Below are positions 24,681 to 38,600 of a stretch of 64,000 nucleotides of DNA, piece after piece. The DNA lies in the NCBI GenBank assembly GCA_017590115.1, contig JAGGNK010010225.1, positions 3,720,001 through 3,784,000 of the forward strand, written 5' to 3'. The position numbers and the translations under genes are program-made. Below the pieces are notes generated by a model, which worked only from the letters and a program-made list of their open reading frames with translations, was not told the DNA's origin and searched no databases. This stretch comes from Montifringilla adamsi (Eukaryota; Chordata; Aves; Passeriformes; Passeridae). The stretch's first letter is position 1; every line of letters begins with the position of its first letter.

Positions 24681-27600
24681 CTGGGGAGTGGAAGTGTTGG
24701 TGAGGGGGAGATGAGTAGAACTACGGAGCCTGGGTTCATTTCCGTCTCGGGCCGGGTGGCTCAGTGAAGCAGGCATGTGTTGCCTTCCTCTGCTGCTGAA
24801 AAATACATGTGGTTCCACGCTTGTAATTTCCCCTCCCTTCAGATGACTCAAGGTCTGGATTTTGTTAATGAGCCTCTGAGCTCTTACTCTGATGTTCTCC
24901 TTCAGGGCCTTTTCCAAAAAGGTGTCGCACAGGGATTTGTCTTCAGTGCCTGAAGAGGAGGGATGTGTAGTTTGTAACACAAAGAATGCTGTGATGGACA
25001 GAGAAATAACACTGGAAACACATGAGTTTTCATAATCTTTCCGTTACTCTTCAAGGAGAGATTTGAGTCACATTTGATAAAATTGGCAGTCTAATGAAGT
25101 GCTCGCTTCCTGTGACATCAGTATGTTCAGTGTGTTTTTCCTTTGTTATAACAGGAGTGTTGATAACTTAGTGGTTCAAAGGGCCATGAATTTTGCATAT
25201 GTTACAATATTTGTATGTTGGCTTTAGAAGTTAATGCTTGTGCTCATGTTGAAAGGTTTTGCAGATGTGTTCTAGACCATTACTCCATCTTGTCACTGCT
25301 GCAGAAAAGGTATATTCCCAATTCATGTTAACTTCTTCAAGATAGATTCTGTGTAAGAGCAGACTGCTTAAGAGGTTTAATTCATATTAAAACTAACTTG
25401 CCCCTCTGTATGAGGTATTTCTTCTTAGCTGGCAGGAGAATACTCCCTATATATAGCAAAGAGATGCTAAATTGTGTGGAAGGAGTTGAAAAACTTTGAG
25501 CTTCAAGTGTGGGTTTGCAGTGGAAGATGGTAATGGTTACCATCTCCAGTGATTTGTAAGGTGAATCCAAATGAAAAGAGTATTGCAGATGTCATGAAAG
25601 TCAGTGTGCCCTGAGCACATTTGTTGGGTCTGGCAGCAGTCATTTAGATTCTGTTAATTAGAAATTAATTTTTTTGGGATGAACTCCTGTATTATTGCAT
25701 GGTCATTTTTGATGCGGCTGTTTTGAACAGAAGTGCTTAGTGGAGTGGTCCAGATTGGTTTCCTTGCAGCAGCAATACCTGACCTTGGTGCCAGAGTGTA
25801 TTTGGGAGGTAATTCCAGCTGAGTTGAAATGGTTAGAAAAGTGAGAGGGCAGAAGAGTTGATAGGAACTGGAACAAAGCAATTTCTGGGGAAAACACAGG
25901 AATTAAATAGCTTACAGAAAGACAAGATATACTGATCTTTGGGCAGTTGCATAGTATAGCAGTATTGGATTTGTTGTGGGTTTCATATGCAAGAGGTGTA
26001 ATTTTATATACAAGAGAGCTACTTAATCCCAAAGATGAGTATTTTTGACAATAGAGCTTGACGTAATTTTTCTAATCCTGTGTTTCTTGACAGTACAGGC
26101 GACTTTCCTGCTTGCAGAGAAACTGCTGAAACTGCTTACATGTGCATAACTTTTTCAGAAATAAACATCTCAATAAGATGGAAGGGCTTTGTAAAAAAGT
26201 GTAGATCAAATCTGAGAGCTTCATTGCTGTGGCTTAAAAATACAGAAGTGTAATCAAACAGAGGAGTCCCTAAAAATTCCTTTTCTTCCTTCCTCTCATG
26301 TTGTTTCTGTGTTCATAGAATATTAGATATGTAATGAGTTAAGATCTGGTGGCTCTCTTATGGAGGAGCACTTCTATCAGTCACAGGCTGCCTCTTCCCC
26401 TCCCATTTAGTTTATCAAAAATACAAAAAAAATCCTTGAACCTTGCTTGTTTTATACTTTAGGTCCAGTCTTACAGAAGAGAATGAATAAGTCTTTGGAA
26501 CTTTGGTGTTTTGAAGAACCTGATTAGTGGCAATATATACTTGAAAGTTGGAAGAGCGAGGTGAAACAAATGCCTGGTAGTTATTACAACCAGAGAGCAG
26601 CTGATGATCAGAACATCTGGGATGACTAGAAAATACAATAGGAAAAAGATACATAACTGCATAAATCCATGGTTCTTTCATACCTGACATACTCTTAGAT
26701 GTTCTGCCCCCCATCTTAGAAAAGATGCATTATTATTGGAAAATGTTCACTGAGTAACAAGAGGGTATGAATTTAGTTCAAAGGTGATAAAGGATTCAAC
26801 AGTCTAGGACTTGTCAGCCTAGCATCATCATTCTAGTAGAGATGCTAAGTCTAGTGATATGGTAAGGCTCTATAAAACTCCTGTGGATAAAGTAGATGAA
26901 CATGGAAGAGGAGGCACACAGTGAAATCAGACTTAGGTGCTCCGTTCAAAACAAACAAAAGAAACTCGGTGTAGGGATTCACAGGTATATTTGCTATACA
27001 ATGTATACAGTGTGAACTTAAGGGGAGTTTGGACAAACATTGGAAGACAGATACATTGAGGTTAGTAAATGGATGAGCAACAGCCCCAGGAAATCTGATT
27101 TGAAAACAGCTGGAGGTTGTGAGTGTAAGGAGGAGGAGTTGTATGCTTGTCTTGTTTTTCCTCTTCCCTCAACAGCTACTTATGGTAATTCTTGTTGGGT
27201 TTTTCAAAATAGGGGTGGGACGTGGTAGTTTGTTTTCTATACAGTGGTGAGTTTGACAGTTACAGTTATGATATTAAAAATGCTTGATACTACGTATGAG
27301 TGATCTTAGCTCTAGCTTTTGTCATTATGGTGTTCATTACTGTAATTGGTGGGCTTCTTTGCAACAGCTGTAAGTAGCATTTAAATGAATGTGTAGTGCA
27401 GTTCTGTCTCTAGATGTTTTGCAGGTAATATTTTCAAAATACTTTGTTTTCTTAAAGTAGATGGAAACTTTTTTCTGTTAGTTTTGATACTACTTCATGT
27501 ATATGAAGATATTCACAAGACTGTAGACCATGCAGTATAGTTATGTAATGGGTTTGTTTGTGTCTTCTTTCACTGAAACACAGTTGTTTTTATCATTAAT

Positions 27601-30600
27601 TCCACTGTAGATGATGATAGAACTGAAAGTGGCTCTGTTGGAGAGGGGCATGTTTCCAGGGTTCTCCTTTTGGCTTTCCTAATCAAACCAGTAAAGTACT
27701 GTGGTCTGCCTTATCTCACTGAAGAGCGCATTAGTGTCACAGTGCTTTTTCTGAAGTGGCTATGTGGTTGGCTACATCTTTTTAAATTTTTTTTTTTAAC
27801 AGATGATGTGCTTGCACATTATCAGGTGGGTTGCAGTCACTGTCCTCTGCTGTCATCTTATTCAACATGGGGCTTCTGTGACGTGAAGTCCAACGACAGG
27901 TCTCTGCATACAAATTTTTTTTCCTACTAACATAGTGAGCTCAGACTGCTGCTTTGCCTTTATGGCTGGACAAGGGTAACTGAGGGTATGTTTGTACTGC
28001 ATAATTGAGGGCTGTGCAGGAAACTCTCCTCCCCCACAAGTTTGTGGCATCTGGCTGAACAAATGCCCTGCACAAGTTCAAGTAATACAGTTATAGCTGT
28101 GTGGCAGTGCCCTAGCTAAAGAGCCCTGATCAGAGAGAATTGTACTTGAAGAATTGTACTTCAAGTCAGCCTTGCAGACTTGAAGCCATGACTTTGGAGA
28201 GACAAGCTGCTTTTCTCTGTTGTGCTGTTTGGGTACGGTGTGTACCTCATAGGGCTTGGACTGTGCTGTGGCCCTCTGTAAGCTTTTAAGTGTATGTCTG
28301 GCAGTCCTTCTGAGTTCTTGAAAAGTTACCATGGCTGTCAAAAACTTGTTGTGTTATTTGAGTACTTTCATTGTAGTAGTTCTATTTTCTGTCCAGAATA
28401 AGCTAGGGGTGTACCAAGAGTAGTTTTTGGTTTATATCCATGTCATTTATCTGCCTCTGCAGGTGACTTTTGACATGTTACCAAATTCGTTGTGGGCCTT
28501 TGAATATTGATGCCCATTACACATGGGTATCTGCTGCACAGGACCTTGAAGCAGTAGTAATACTTAGTAAACAGAACTGCTCTATAACTATTATTAGATA
28601 AAAAAAACCAGAGTATACTTTGAGTATACTCAAACTTGGCTGGAGAAGGTCTGCAATGAATATTGTCATGGTTTTGGTGTAGCACATTCTGGAATGATAA
28701 AGTTTAGGAACACACCAGATTTTTTTTGCCAAAATGAAGATAGATGCCCAGTTAATGTTTTGAAATAGTGCTATGAATGCTGAAATTCAACTGAGTGTTT
28801 TGTAAGTAAGGATGCAGAGATGAGCACCAACTATTACTTAGCTGTGTAGATCAGAAAATGTCTGAATGGTAAAATGAGAATTTTGATTATTTTACAGTTC
28901 ATCTTGCATTATTCCTAAATATTTGCACTTCTAAATTAACATTTGCAAAATTAGCAGTAGCTGAAAGTATTACATTATTTTTAAAAAAGACCAACATGTG
29001 TCTGAAATGGCCCAAATCTCAAATCTACCTTGCTGGCGTATCTCAACAGCTATTAGAAGGGATTATCTGTCTAACAGACTTGTGTTTGTGTATGGCACCT
29101 TCGAGTTCCTTGTTTCACTGGGAATTAAATTCTCTACACTAGTGTCATAACTTATAAAATGTACATTTTAACCAGTAGGTGGAGCCATTTAAGTTATGTA
29201 TCAGCCTGTCTATTTACCTAAGTTTGGAAAACTTTGTTTCATAAAGTGTTTTCAGTAATTTTGTCTTTAGAGGATGGCTTACAATTTTTTATTCATTTCT
29301 TTACCTGCAGAGAAGATGAAATATTTTATTCTTCCAGGAACAGTGCCAGGACTGTACAGCAGGAAGGCTATTCTATTTTCATAAATGTGGAGAAAAAAGT
29401 GTATTCTTGTTCTTTGTGGGAATTACAGTTGTCTCTGTAAATTGTCCAGTGTCACAAGAGTAGAGTTTTGTAGCCTTTGTACGCCTTGTGTTGCCTGAAG
29501 TAGCCTTTTGGAATATTGATCCATAGTGGTGTTAGATATCTCACAGTCTGGATGCTCTTGTGACTTCTGCCCAGGAAAGGCTGCTAGCTCTAAGTTTTTG
29601 CAGATTTTTGAGCTTTTGTTTTTCTGTCTCCAGTCCCTTAAACTAAAATGACTCAAATCTGTGTAATGAAATGGTAGTCCTGTTTGGATATACTGGCATC
29701 AGTTGTCTTGTTTCAGCAATGCTGGAGTGCTTCATAACCTTGAAATACCCCTGGCTTATTAATTCTAGCAAGTCCCATTTTAGCAGAAGCATTCCCAGTG
29801 CTGTACTCATTGTATTATCTTATATCTTCAGAAGATACAAGATCCTCTTTTCTAAAAGTTTTTTTATGAGTTTGACTCTGCCCCTGCATTATATCCTTAG
29901 CAATGTACCACTAGACCTTCCCTTTCCCCCTCTCTTCTGTCTTCTGCTTTGAAGATGAGTTTAGATTAACATGTTGCCAACTTGAAGAGTAGAACCTTAT
30001 TCAAGTCTTCATTTGAACTCTCACTACATGATACTTTGTGTGTGAGGTATAGGTGAGTCATCTTTTTCCCAGAATCCTACTGTGAGAGATTTTGAGATTT
30101 CTTGTGGCTCAGCGTTTTTGTAGTTGTTGGTTGGTTGGTTGGTTGGCTGGCTGGATTTCTTCTTATTCAAACTAATTGGAAGTGTAAATTTTCTACAATT
30201 TTTACAGAATGAGTACTGATATTTTTCATATGATGTCGTTGTGCTATAAGGAATCTAGACATACATTCTTGGCAGCAGTGCTAAGATAGTATCCTGAAAT
30301 ACCAGAATAATTTTAAACTTGAAAACAGGCTTGAAAGTTTTTTTAAACTTAAGTAGATGCTTCTGGATTGGGCACCTGTTGTCAAACTGTTGCTCCAGTT
30401 TAACAGAATGTCTGCAGTCTGCCTCAAACAAACTGGAGCTTCCTGTGAATGAGGCATGTGGGTGGAAACTGTGGAGAGGAAGTGGGAATTACAGAGAAGC
30501 ATCCCCTGTATGTTGAATTGTGCTGTTTGACCTACTCTGCCCTCTGCTACTGTTGCTTTTACAATGCAGCCATAGTTCTGAGGGTCTGGTAGCTGACATC

Positions 30601-31394
30601 TGCTTGCAGGTGGGGTGAACTGAGGTCTTGTATGAAAACCTGGCTGTTTTTTTCAGTTACTATGTTTTTACTACAGGGGCATGTATTTAGAGTGTGTATG
30701 TGGAAATACTGTCTTAAAAAACTGTGCTTCCCTAAAATGTAAAGTGAAGATTTCTTTTTTCCCTTACTCATTTTTGCACTAAGCTGATTCCTTTTCATTT
30801 TTCATGACTAATGTCTACTAAACATATGCTGGCTGTGTCTTGACTGGAATCTATTTTGGGATGAAGAAAAAGGCAGCTAAGTTGTTGTGAATGCCTAGGT
30901 TATGGCAGGGGTAGTGATGCCAGTAATTCCTTACTAGAAAAAGGTAAGATTTTGCTTCCACAAAAAATGCTGCCTCTGAACACCGTGAACACACTGATTG
31001 TTTCACTAGCATATTATAATCAGAAGACTAGAGAATCTCTAATCAGCCTGCTTTGCATGTATGTCTTTGTTATCAAAGAAGAGAAAGAGGTTAAAGCAAA
31101 TCTGTTCACAGAGCTGTTGTAATAGAATCTTGTTTGGTGTCCATTTCTCAACTGACTGCTTCTCAGTGCAAAAATGGTGTTGCTATGTCAAGAGAGTCAG
31201 GCTGCTGTGTCTTGGATCTCAAAAATCATGCTAAGTGGAAGCATGTGTGATTTCTTTCTTTTAGATAGGGTTATGAGTAAGCTAATACAGCTAGTAAATC
31301 ATATTTATTGCTAATTGATCAGATTTCCAGTTTGCATTTAGAAGCCCTAATTCTTCAGACTTTCTCTTTTTTAAGTAAAAGATGGCTAGCAGAT
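24681..31394. other. Intron 1, 5' part: non-coding
   Basis: After the CpG island the sequence returns to AT-rich intron. I see no exon, RNA gene or confident transposable element. Minor structure includes a small hairpin at 25,522-25,547, a local near-duplication with inverted flanks at 28,137-28,165, and a GGTT/GGCT tetranucleotide tract at about 30,127-30,153. Confidence 0.55.
30127..30153. repeat. (GGTT)n/(GGCT)n microsatellite
   Basis: About five GGTT units are followed by two GGCT units in a short tandem tract. It may be length-variable between individuals. Confidence 0.8.
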
Positions 31395-31432
31395 GCTGGT
31401 GTGAATAACACCTTGTTGTTATTCACACCAGC
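31395..31432. repeat. Perfect 16-bp inverted repeat, 6-base loop
   Basis: Arms 31,395-31,410 (GCTGGTGTGAATAACA) and 31,417-31,432 (TGTTATTCACACCAGC) are exact reverse complements around the loop CCTTGT. An AT-only repetitive tract (about 31,434-31,497) follows immediately. A perfect arm pair with a very short spacer suggests a recent origin, for example by template switching during replication. It could also form a hairpin in the intron transcript. Confidence 0.95.
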
Positions 31433-31433
31433 A

Positions 31434-31497
31434 CAATATTTATTATTTATTAAGTATTTAATATTTATTAAATATTATTTATTAAATATTTATTTTC
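31434..31497. repeat. AT-rich (ATATTTATTA)-like low-complexity tract
   Basis: Repeated ATTTATTA/TATTTA words make up this interval with almost no G or C. It abuts the hairpin at 31,395-31,432. Confidence 0.8.
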
Positions 31498-31675
31498 TGT
31501 TTCTGCTGTATAACTTCACTTCTGGATGAAAAAATTAGAAGGGTGTTTTTTCCCTTTCGTAGTGCCCTTCGCCTCCATTATTACTTTCAACCACTGCAGA
31601 GCTCTGGTTTATCTAACTCCACCCCTGCACAGTTAGATCATGTCTGTGTATTCCTCCCACTCCTGCTTCCACCTT

Positions 31676-32640
31676 TCATTTATTCTGCTTTGCATTTGAG
31701 CTCAGCCACAGGTTCCCTTTTCTTTCACACTGGTCCATTGTCAGGCCTGCTTGAATTCCTGCATGTTGTGCTTTGAGGATGTTGTCCTTAAAAGTCAGCC
31801 AGTACTCAGGCTTTGCCTTCACCCTCCGTTGTGGTCTTCTGTGAGATTCTACAAGCAGATCCCTGGACAAGGTGAAATCTGCTCTCCTGAAGTGCCATGT
31901 TGTAACCATGTACTGGGTTGTGCGCTGTATGCTGTAGTATTTGTCTTCCTCTCTTAGGACTTTAAACTCTATGATTCCATGATTGCTGCAGCCAGGGCTG
32001 CTCTTGGCTTTCACATCCATCTGCTTCTTCCTTGTTTGTGAGCAACAGGTCCAGCAGAGCATATGCACTAGTTGGGTCATTGATGACTTGCACCAAGTAA
32101 TTTTCAACAAATTCAAGAAAATTCCTGGAGTGCTTGTGTTTGCCTATGCTCTACCAGCAGATAGATACTAGTTGTTTTAGGCCTTGGAGTGTCTGCAATC
32201 TTGACGTTTCCTTAAGCTTTCAAGTGAAGGCTTTTGCTATGGCCCCTTCTTAATCAGTTCTGTAGCAGGCACTTAACACAAAGTTGCCCATGTTGGACTG
32301 TTCTCTGATCCTTACCTATGGGGTCTTCAGTGCCTCGTCACTCATTCCAAGTAAAGCAAGGTGTGTTGCAGCCTTCCTTTTGCATAGATTGAAACCCATG
32401 TTCCTTACCTTTCCAGGCTGTTTTTCCTAAAGAGTCTCTGACCTTCATTGTAGTACCTCAACCATGTGAGCTGTCCCACCATCACTCTCTAATTCCCATG
32501 AGGTTATAGCTCTGCAATGGTGCATGGACTGAATCCTGTTACTTCCCATGCTGTGTAGAAGCGCTTGAGATGGGCTCACAGACAGGTCTCTTCCACCTGT
32601 CTGTGGAAGTGTGTGAGCCTCCAGACTTGTGTTCACGTCT
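31676..32640 (-). mobile_element. CR1-type LINE ORF2 fragment (endonuclease region), decayed
   Basis: The minus-strand frame at 31,676-32,116 (146 residues) contains DVKAKSSPGCSNHGIIEFKVLR, FRRADFTLSRDLL and WLTFKDNILKAQ, interrupted by divergent residues. These match the conserved block of avian CR1 ORF2 that lies between the endonuclease and reverse-transcriptase domains (GCSDH, DFRRADF and FKDxLLxAQ motifs). Further toward the element's 5' end, about 32,450-32,600 decodes in shifted frames to the region preceding the ITETWWD motif. The reading frame is broken by stops and shifts, so no functional protein is made. The similarity may extend weakly to about 33,240, but I cannot define that edge. 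The 3' half of the element is missing here. A hairpin (32,577-32,605) lies within it. Confidence 0.8.
32577..32605. repeat. Perfect 11-bp inverted repeat, 7-base loop
   Basis: CACAGACAGGT (32,577-32,587) and ACCTGTCTGTG (32,595-32,605) are exact reverse complements separated by CTCTTCC. The hairpin sits inside the decayed CR1 ORF2 fragment, where the consensus element is not expected to carry such a palindrome, so it probably arose after insertion. Confidence 0.93.
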
Positions 32641-35600
32641 CCTCAGAGTGACAACCTTTCTCCACCATGCCTAGTTTAAAGCCATACTCACAGACTTATT
32701 GTGCCTGGTGGCAAATACCCTCTTGCCACACTTCTCTTCACAGAAGAGGTTTCTGTAGTCATAGTGTAAAAGTTCTCCTAACAGCCATGCACTGACCCTC
32801 TGGAAGCGTCTAATCTGCCTTTTTTTTGCTTCTCACTGGAGAGACTGAGAAACACTGCATGGGCTTCCTTGCCCACAGTGCTCAGTAGTCACTCTTGATT
32901 TGCTCAGTAGCTGCATTTTGGAGGTGTCACTGGTGTCCCTGTGGATAAGCAGGAAAGTCCAGTAGTTTGAGGATTGGATAAGCCTGATTTATTCATTGTT
33001 TGGCAAACAGCAGACCTCCCAGGACCTCCTCTTATCTTCCCTGTTGTGCCATATGTTGGTCTGCAGCTCTTTCACCTGGCCTGCTCAGCAGCTCAAAGAG
33101 AGCACACCTCCCATAGGGTGAGGGAGGCCACTGCGATTCACAGCAGTGAGCCAGGGAGGAGCAGCACGGGCTTCCGGCAGGCCAGCATCTGGATGGGGAC
33201 ATCCTCCCTGTGCAGTTCTTGGAACTGGGATCTCTGATGTACCTGTTCCTTCGGTGGGTATGAGACTTTACCTTGTAACATTGCACAAACTTGAAAGGTA
33301 TTTTTGGCCTTTTGTAACTTCAGCTGCGAGCTGCTGTGCCATGTGTTGCCTGAGCCCTGGTTAGATCGATGTGCTGCACCCAAGTTTATATTGTGAAACT
33401 ATTGCGCTACCATCCAGTTCTGTTCACAATATGCATTTAAAATACGTGTGTTCATGTGAATGCTTTGGTCTACCTGCAGCCGGTTTCTGATGGGCATGTC
33501 ATGTCAATATTACTTTAACAACTTCAGTACTGTAAACTTGTAATGACTGCTTTTTCTACAAGGCAAATATTCAGTAACAATAATCGTTAAAAGTTTTTTG
33601 TTGGCTGGTGCTGTTGCATTGGCTGATGTTGCGTAACTTCTTGGCTTCTCAGCTTGGAGGGACCAAGCACAACAGATTTTCATATTCATGTTTTGCCAGA
33701 TCATGTGCCTGTAATAATAGGTATCTCTTTCCCTTACCTGGAAATATTTAACAGCATTTAATGAATACCTCATTATGTAGAGCAGAGACAGTTCTACCAT
33801 AGTGGGGATGCTTCAGTTTTTGAAAAACCTTTTTTTTTTTTTTTCCTTTTTGTTTGTAATATCTGTAAACTTAGTTTGTTACAGGTGGAAACACTGTGGC
33901 TTCAGTCTATGTTCTAGGAATTTCTTAATCTCTGTCTCTTTTTTAGAGGGATTTTAACTGAATAATGCTACTGGTGCTTACAAGGGTGAGTACAAAACTA
34001 GAGGGTCTTCTTTTCTAGTTGCTCACCAGAATGTTTAAAAGAAGGTATGCTGTGGGTTCTCTGACTAAATCGTGGAGTCAGAGGACTGATTGCAAACTCT
34101 TGAGCATTCTAAGCAGCAAGGTAGGATTATTTAGACTACAGCCAGATTTATTGCTTCTTTGTTTCTATTAAAGAAAAAAAAACTGTTGGAAAGATAGTAT
34201 TTAAACTTACTGCTTGTTTTAGGCTACTGATTTTTAGATTTTTTTTTCCTTTGGCTTGTACAGCACTATTGTGAAGATATACTATTATGTAAGCTCATGC
34301 ATTTCTTTAACATGTCAAACATATTTCCAAACAGACTTTGTGTACGAAAAAGGAAATGAGAAACCTCTTACTGAATAGCCACAGTTGGTGTTCCTGTTAG
34401 TGGTAAATTCTTCTTTTTTTTTTGTCAAATGGCTACACCCTACCAGCCATGAATTTTAAAACTGTTTATATAAAAACAAACAGATAGCATCTGATGATTG
34501 TTGTGACTCATTTAAGGAAGTGATAAAACCCAAGAGTAGCAGGAATCCTTTCCTTTTTCAGCTTGTTTTTTTTTTTATTACCTTTGCTGTGCTTGTGTGC
34601 GATTGAGAGATATCAGAAAGGAAATTGATAAAGCCGATACTTATAATTAATATTTGAATTTGAATTGCAGATACCTAATGATTTTGCTTATAAATTAAGT
34701 TTACAAAACCAGCTTTAATTTTAGATTGCAATTGCAAGCACTTTGATTAAAGCTATTGTAACTGACTTTTGTGGAAATCCTTGAGTTTTTCAAACTGCTG
34801 ATATATGTCAGAAAAAACCAACCTTTTTTTTTCTTGTTGGCATCATCCATTACCTGCCTTAACTGCTGTTGCTATATGAAATGCTTGCAATTGCTTTGCA
34901 TGTTTTAGAAACATAACCAGAAGGCTTTTTTCAGTATATTGTGCAGTGTATTTTGCTAGATCAACTTTGACTGCTTTTACTGAAATATGTAAATGTACAT
35001 GGTTCTGTGTGTTGTAAGAATAAACATTTTTGGGCCTTGTCTTTATACACAGATGCTTTAGGTAGAGCTTCAGCTGAAGAAAATAAGTTTATTGAGAAGT
35101 TGAGAGTATTTTCCCTGAAAGTCAATTGAATGAAGATTTACTTTTAAGTTAAGTAAAATTATAGATTTGAGACTTTACAGCAGGACACACACAAAAAGGT
35201 TAAAAAAACGTTATCACCAGGTTAGAGGAAAAATAAATAGGGGAAGGATGCTAACTTTTTAAATGAAACAGCTGTCCACCAAATTATTTTGACGTGATAG
35301 GAAACCTTATTTGTCAAACAACGATTTGTTTGATGTGATTAAATGTAGTGAAGTTAGCCCATTTATGGACACAAATAAATTCCAATTCTTTATAACTTTT
35401 GCATAGTGCAAATGGTCTTGGTAGGTAGCCTGTTGGCATAGCTGAGGAAGAAGATGGCTCTATTCTGTAGAGTGAAGCCAGATAATGTTAGCGTGAGGCT
35501 TTAATTCTTGAGCGTAAGTTGTCTTTGCTATAAAGATATAAATGAAGGGCAAAATATAAATAGGGATCTGAAGAAATTTGATATGTTCAAGGTCAAAGAA

Positions 35601-38600
35601 TATACCTACTACTTGTATTCTGTGCTTTGCATTGACAGAAGGTTTTGAAAAGCCAGGTAAACAAGAAAGTTCAGTGTGCTTTTCTCATCAGTGATGGGGA
35701 CAACTTACTGTAAGTCGTTTGGTATATGTGATTTTAGCTTGTCCTAATACAGAAATAACTTGAAATACACTGCTTTGTTAAATAAGATAATGGATTTCTC
35801 CCTGTCACATTCAGTGATTTGGTGTATGACTGCATATTTACTGTATTTGCATTTGTGGTAGTCCAGGCTGATAATTATAAACTTCCGGATCCTGGAGGCA
35901 ATGTAAAGGGGAGCATTTGCATGTGAAAAGTAGTCCTCAAACCAGGCCTACTTCCCAGTCCACATATAGCAACTCTGTAGCTGAGTTTCTCTGGGGGAGG
36001 GGTGGAAGAGTAGGTCTCACTTTGAAAACTGTGTTGGGGGTTGATTTATTAGCAAATAATTAACTTCACCTTTCTGAAAAAAGGCATATTTTGTCTTTGG
36101 CTGTTGTTGGAAGAAATGTGTAATGCCTGATGACCATTGCTTAGATAATAACTTTTCAATCAGCTAAAGTTGTAGTCTTGTTTTCCTAAGAGACTGCTGC
36201 AGAATACTATTGAGTTGAAATTGCCACTGGTGCATATTCTGAGTAATGTTACAAGTGTCCACTTCCAGGTGCTGGGGGAGGTTGTAGCCAGAAGACAAAT
36301 TTGGTGACACTGAGAGCACCAGCACCCAGGGACCAAAATGTGTATCTGTTTTCAGAAATGGCTTCTAGAGAAGAGTGGCAGTATTTCCAAACAGAGGTTT
36401 AAGTTTGTTTTAGAGGCTGCAGAGGTGGCAAGAGCTGGGGATAGGCATGGGCAGTACAGGTGTCAGGTGCTGTGGAAGCTGTTGAGAGCCCAAGGGGGCT
36501 GTGGCTGGGGAGTTGAGTACTTCTGGAAGTTACAGAATGGGAATCTGTATTTGTATGCATGCTTGTTTCTGGAAATAAAATACAAGTGTACAATGTGCTT
36601 GAATTTCTAGTGAAGAGTAAAGAAATACTCCCTCCAAGATGGCATGTTCGCTTGTTTTGTGGCTTGCCTTACTGCTGTAGTCAAGCTCAGAGGATCAATT
36701 GCAAGTAAGACTGTAAACAGATTTATGTATTATGGCCACTTTAGGATATGGGGAACCTGTTTCCAGCTTCAGCTGTACTATGGTATAAAACAGGCTCTTG
36801 GGTGAAGACAGAAAAAAATTTCCTTCCTGTCTTGAGGGTTGCTAAAAAAAAAAATCCAAGTACCGTGAATGTATACAATATGCTGTACAATTTAATGAAA
36901 GCTGAACAATGGCTCTTTAGTGGTGAACAGATTGTGTGTGTATATATTTATCTTTAAGGTATACTAAATTTAAATGGAAGAAGTTATGTATTGTTAGAGA
37001 AAAGAAAGGACATGACCTTAATTTGGAGAACTTGCCTCCTGTGTAGAGCTCTACATCAAAATACTTTAGTACAAATCCAACATAACAAATCCTTAATAAA
37101 CATTTTAAACTCCAGTGGTATTCCTGAAGTCAAGTATTGGATTGAAAAGAGGAGAATAATCTGGGAACTGCTTTCAATGTCTTGCTTACATAGGAATCAT
37201 TAAGATAAGGTAATGGTCAAGACAGTGGCTTATTGTGAGAGGTGAAATGGGCCAAAGCAGAGTTTGGTAGTGTCCTTCTGTAGGTTCTGTGGTCAAGGTA
37301 ACTCTTGAGAGTTCCATTGAAAATTAATGTGTAACAGCAAGCAGGAGAGACACATTTTAGGTGTTTTTGACAAGGCTGTAGTTCTCCTTTTCCCCCTTTA
37401 TTGTGGTTTATTATTTGGTATCCAGTGCTTTTCATTGTTAGAGTGCGGTTTTCCTGGCTTCTATCCTTAACCTCATCTGTTTATGATTGGTCAAAGGTTA
37501 GTCTCTATAAGCTTGGAGGTTTTTTCCAACTTAACTGATTCTGTATTGACAGACAGCCTCAAAGGAACTGGATTGTCACTGAATGTCCTGTTCTGTGTGA
37601 GCAGTGAGTCTGTGATGTTGAAGCATTCCCACAGGATGTTTTCTGGAAAAAAAATGTGCTTTGTGAATGAAAAATTGATGTGCTTACTCTACATACCTGC
37701 AGGATTGACAGTGACTTATACTGTAGCATGAGAGAAGTTTTCTTGGTGGCTGTAGACCAGTGCTTCTCGGTTAAAGTGGGAAGGAGGCATTTGCAGCTCA
37801 ACAGCCTTTCTGTTTCATATACTGCTTCATGTATAACTGGAAACTGACTTCCTTTTAAGTAGTAACATTGCCCTTTCTCGTGTTACTGTGCTACTATCTC
37901 TCAACTTTGGCATGAGTTGCTAAGCTCCAAGTGAAGTATGTTCTAGGCAGAGACCCACAGCAGCTTTCCAGTGTATTAATTCTAGGCAGATAGTAATAAA
38001 AGCTGAAATGTAAATGTGCCCTGTATGTGACTACATTATTTTGTTGGTTTTCTCTGCCATGTGCTGTTCATGTTACTGAAGAAAGCGTTTCTAAACCCCC
38101 TAGGCTCTGAGAAGGCATCTTTGTTAGATGTACCAGCATAATTGAATAACCTGTAAATATAACCCTATTTTTCCATAGTGATCATCCTCTGGGACAGGGA
38201 TGAGCAGTGATCTCCTAATTTTACACCACTGGTGGGGACAAAAAGTTTCAAAACAAGTTACATGCTTTATATTCTATATGACAAAAAGGTCAATAATCCT
38301 ATATCAGTCCAAATCTGAGACAATCCAAACCTGAAAATTGTTGGTTACAAATCAAGCAACAGCACTCTAAGTGAGCCCATGTAAAAGAAGCAGAGCTCTT
38401 GGTGCAGTTGATGAGTGATGAGGAAACTGATCTTTGTTAAGTGAACTCTACTAATTATGTAAGTTAATGTGTTAAATTACTTGTAGCAGTTAGTTTGACA
38501 GAAATCTTATTATGAGAACAGTGGTTTATGTCAAAGTTATTCTGAGTCTAGATGTAATGAAACAGCTGGAATTACCTGGTTTAAACTGGATAATTGGATG

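Noticed and set aside
23913..24767. Several GC-rich frames of 100-225 residues on both strands around exon 1
   Set aside because: Low-complexity Arg/Pro/Ala/Gly-rich translations in overlapping frames are typical of CpG islands, and none shows a conserved domain.
31960..31985. 'CTATGATTCCATGATT' looks like CR1 terminal repeats
   Set aside because: It lies inside the minus-strand CR1 ORF2 reading (GCSNHGIIEFKVL region), so it is coding sequence of the element and not a second CR1 3' end.
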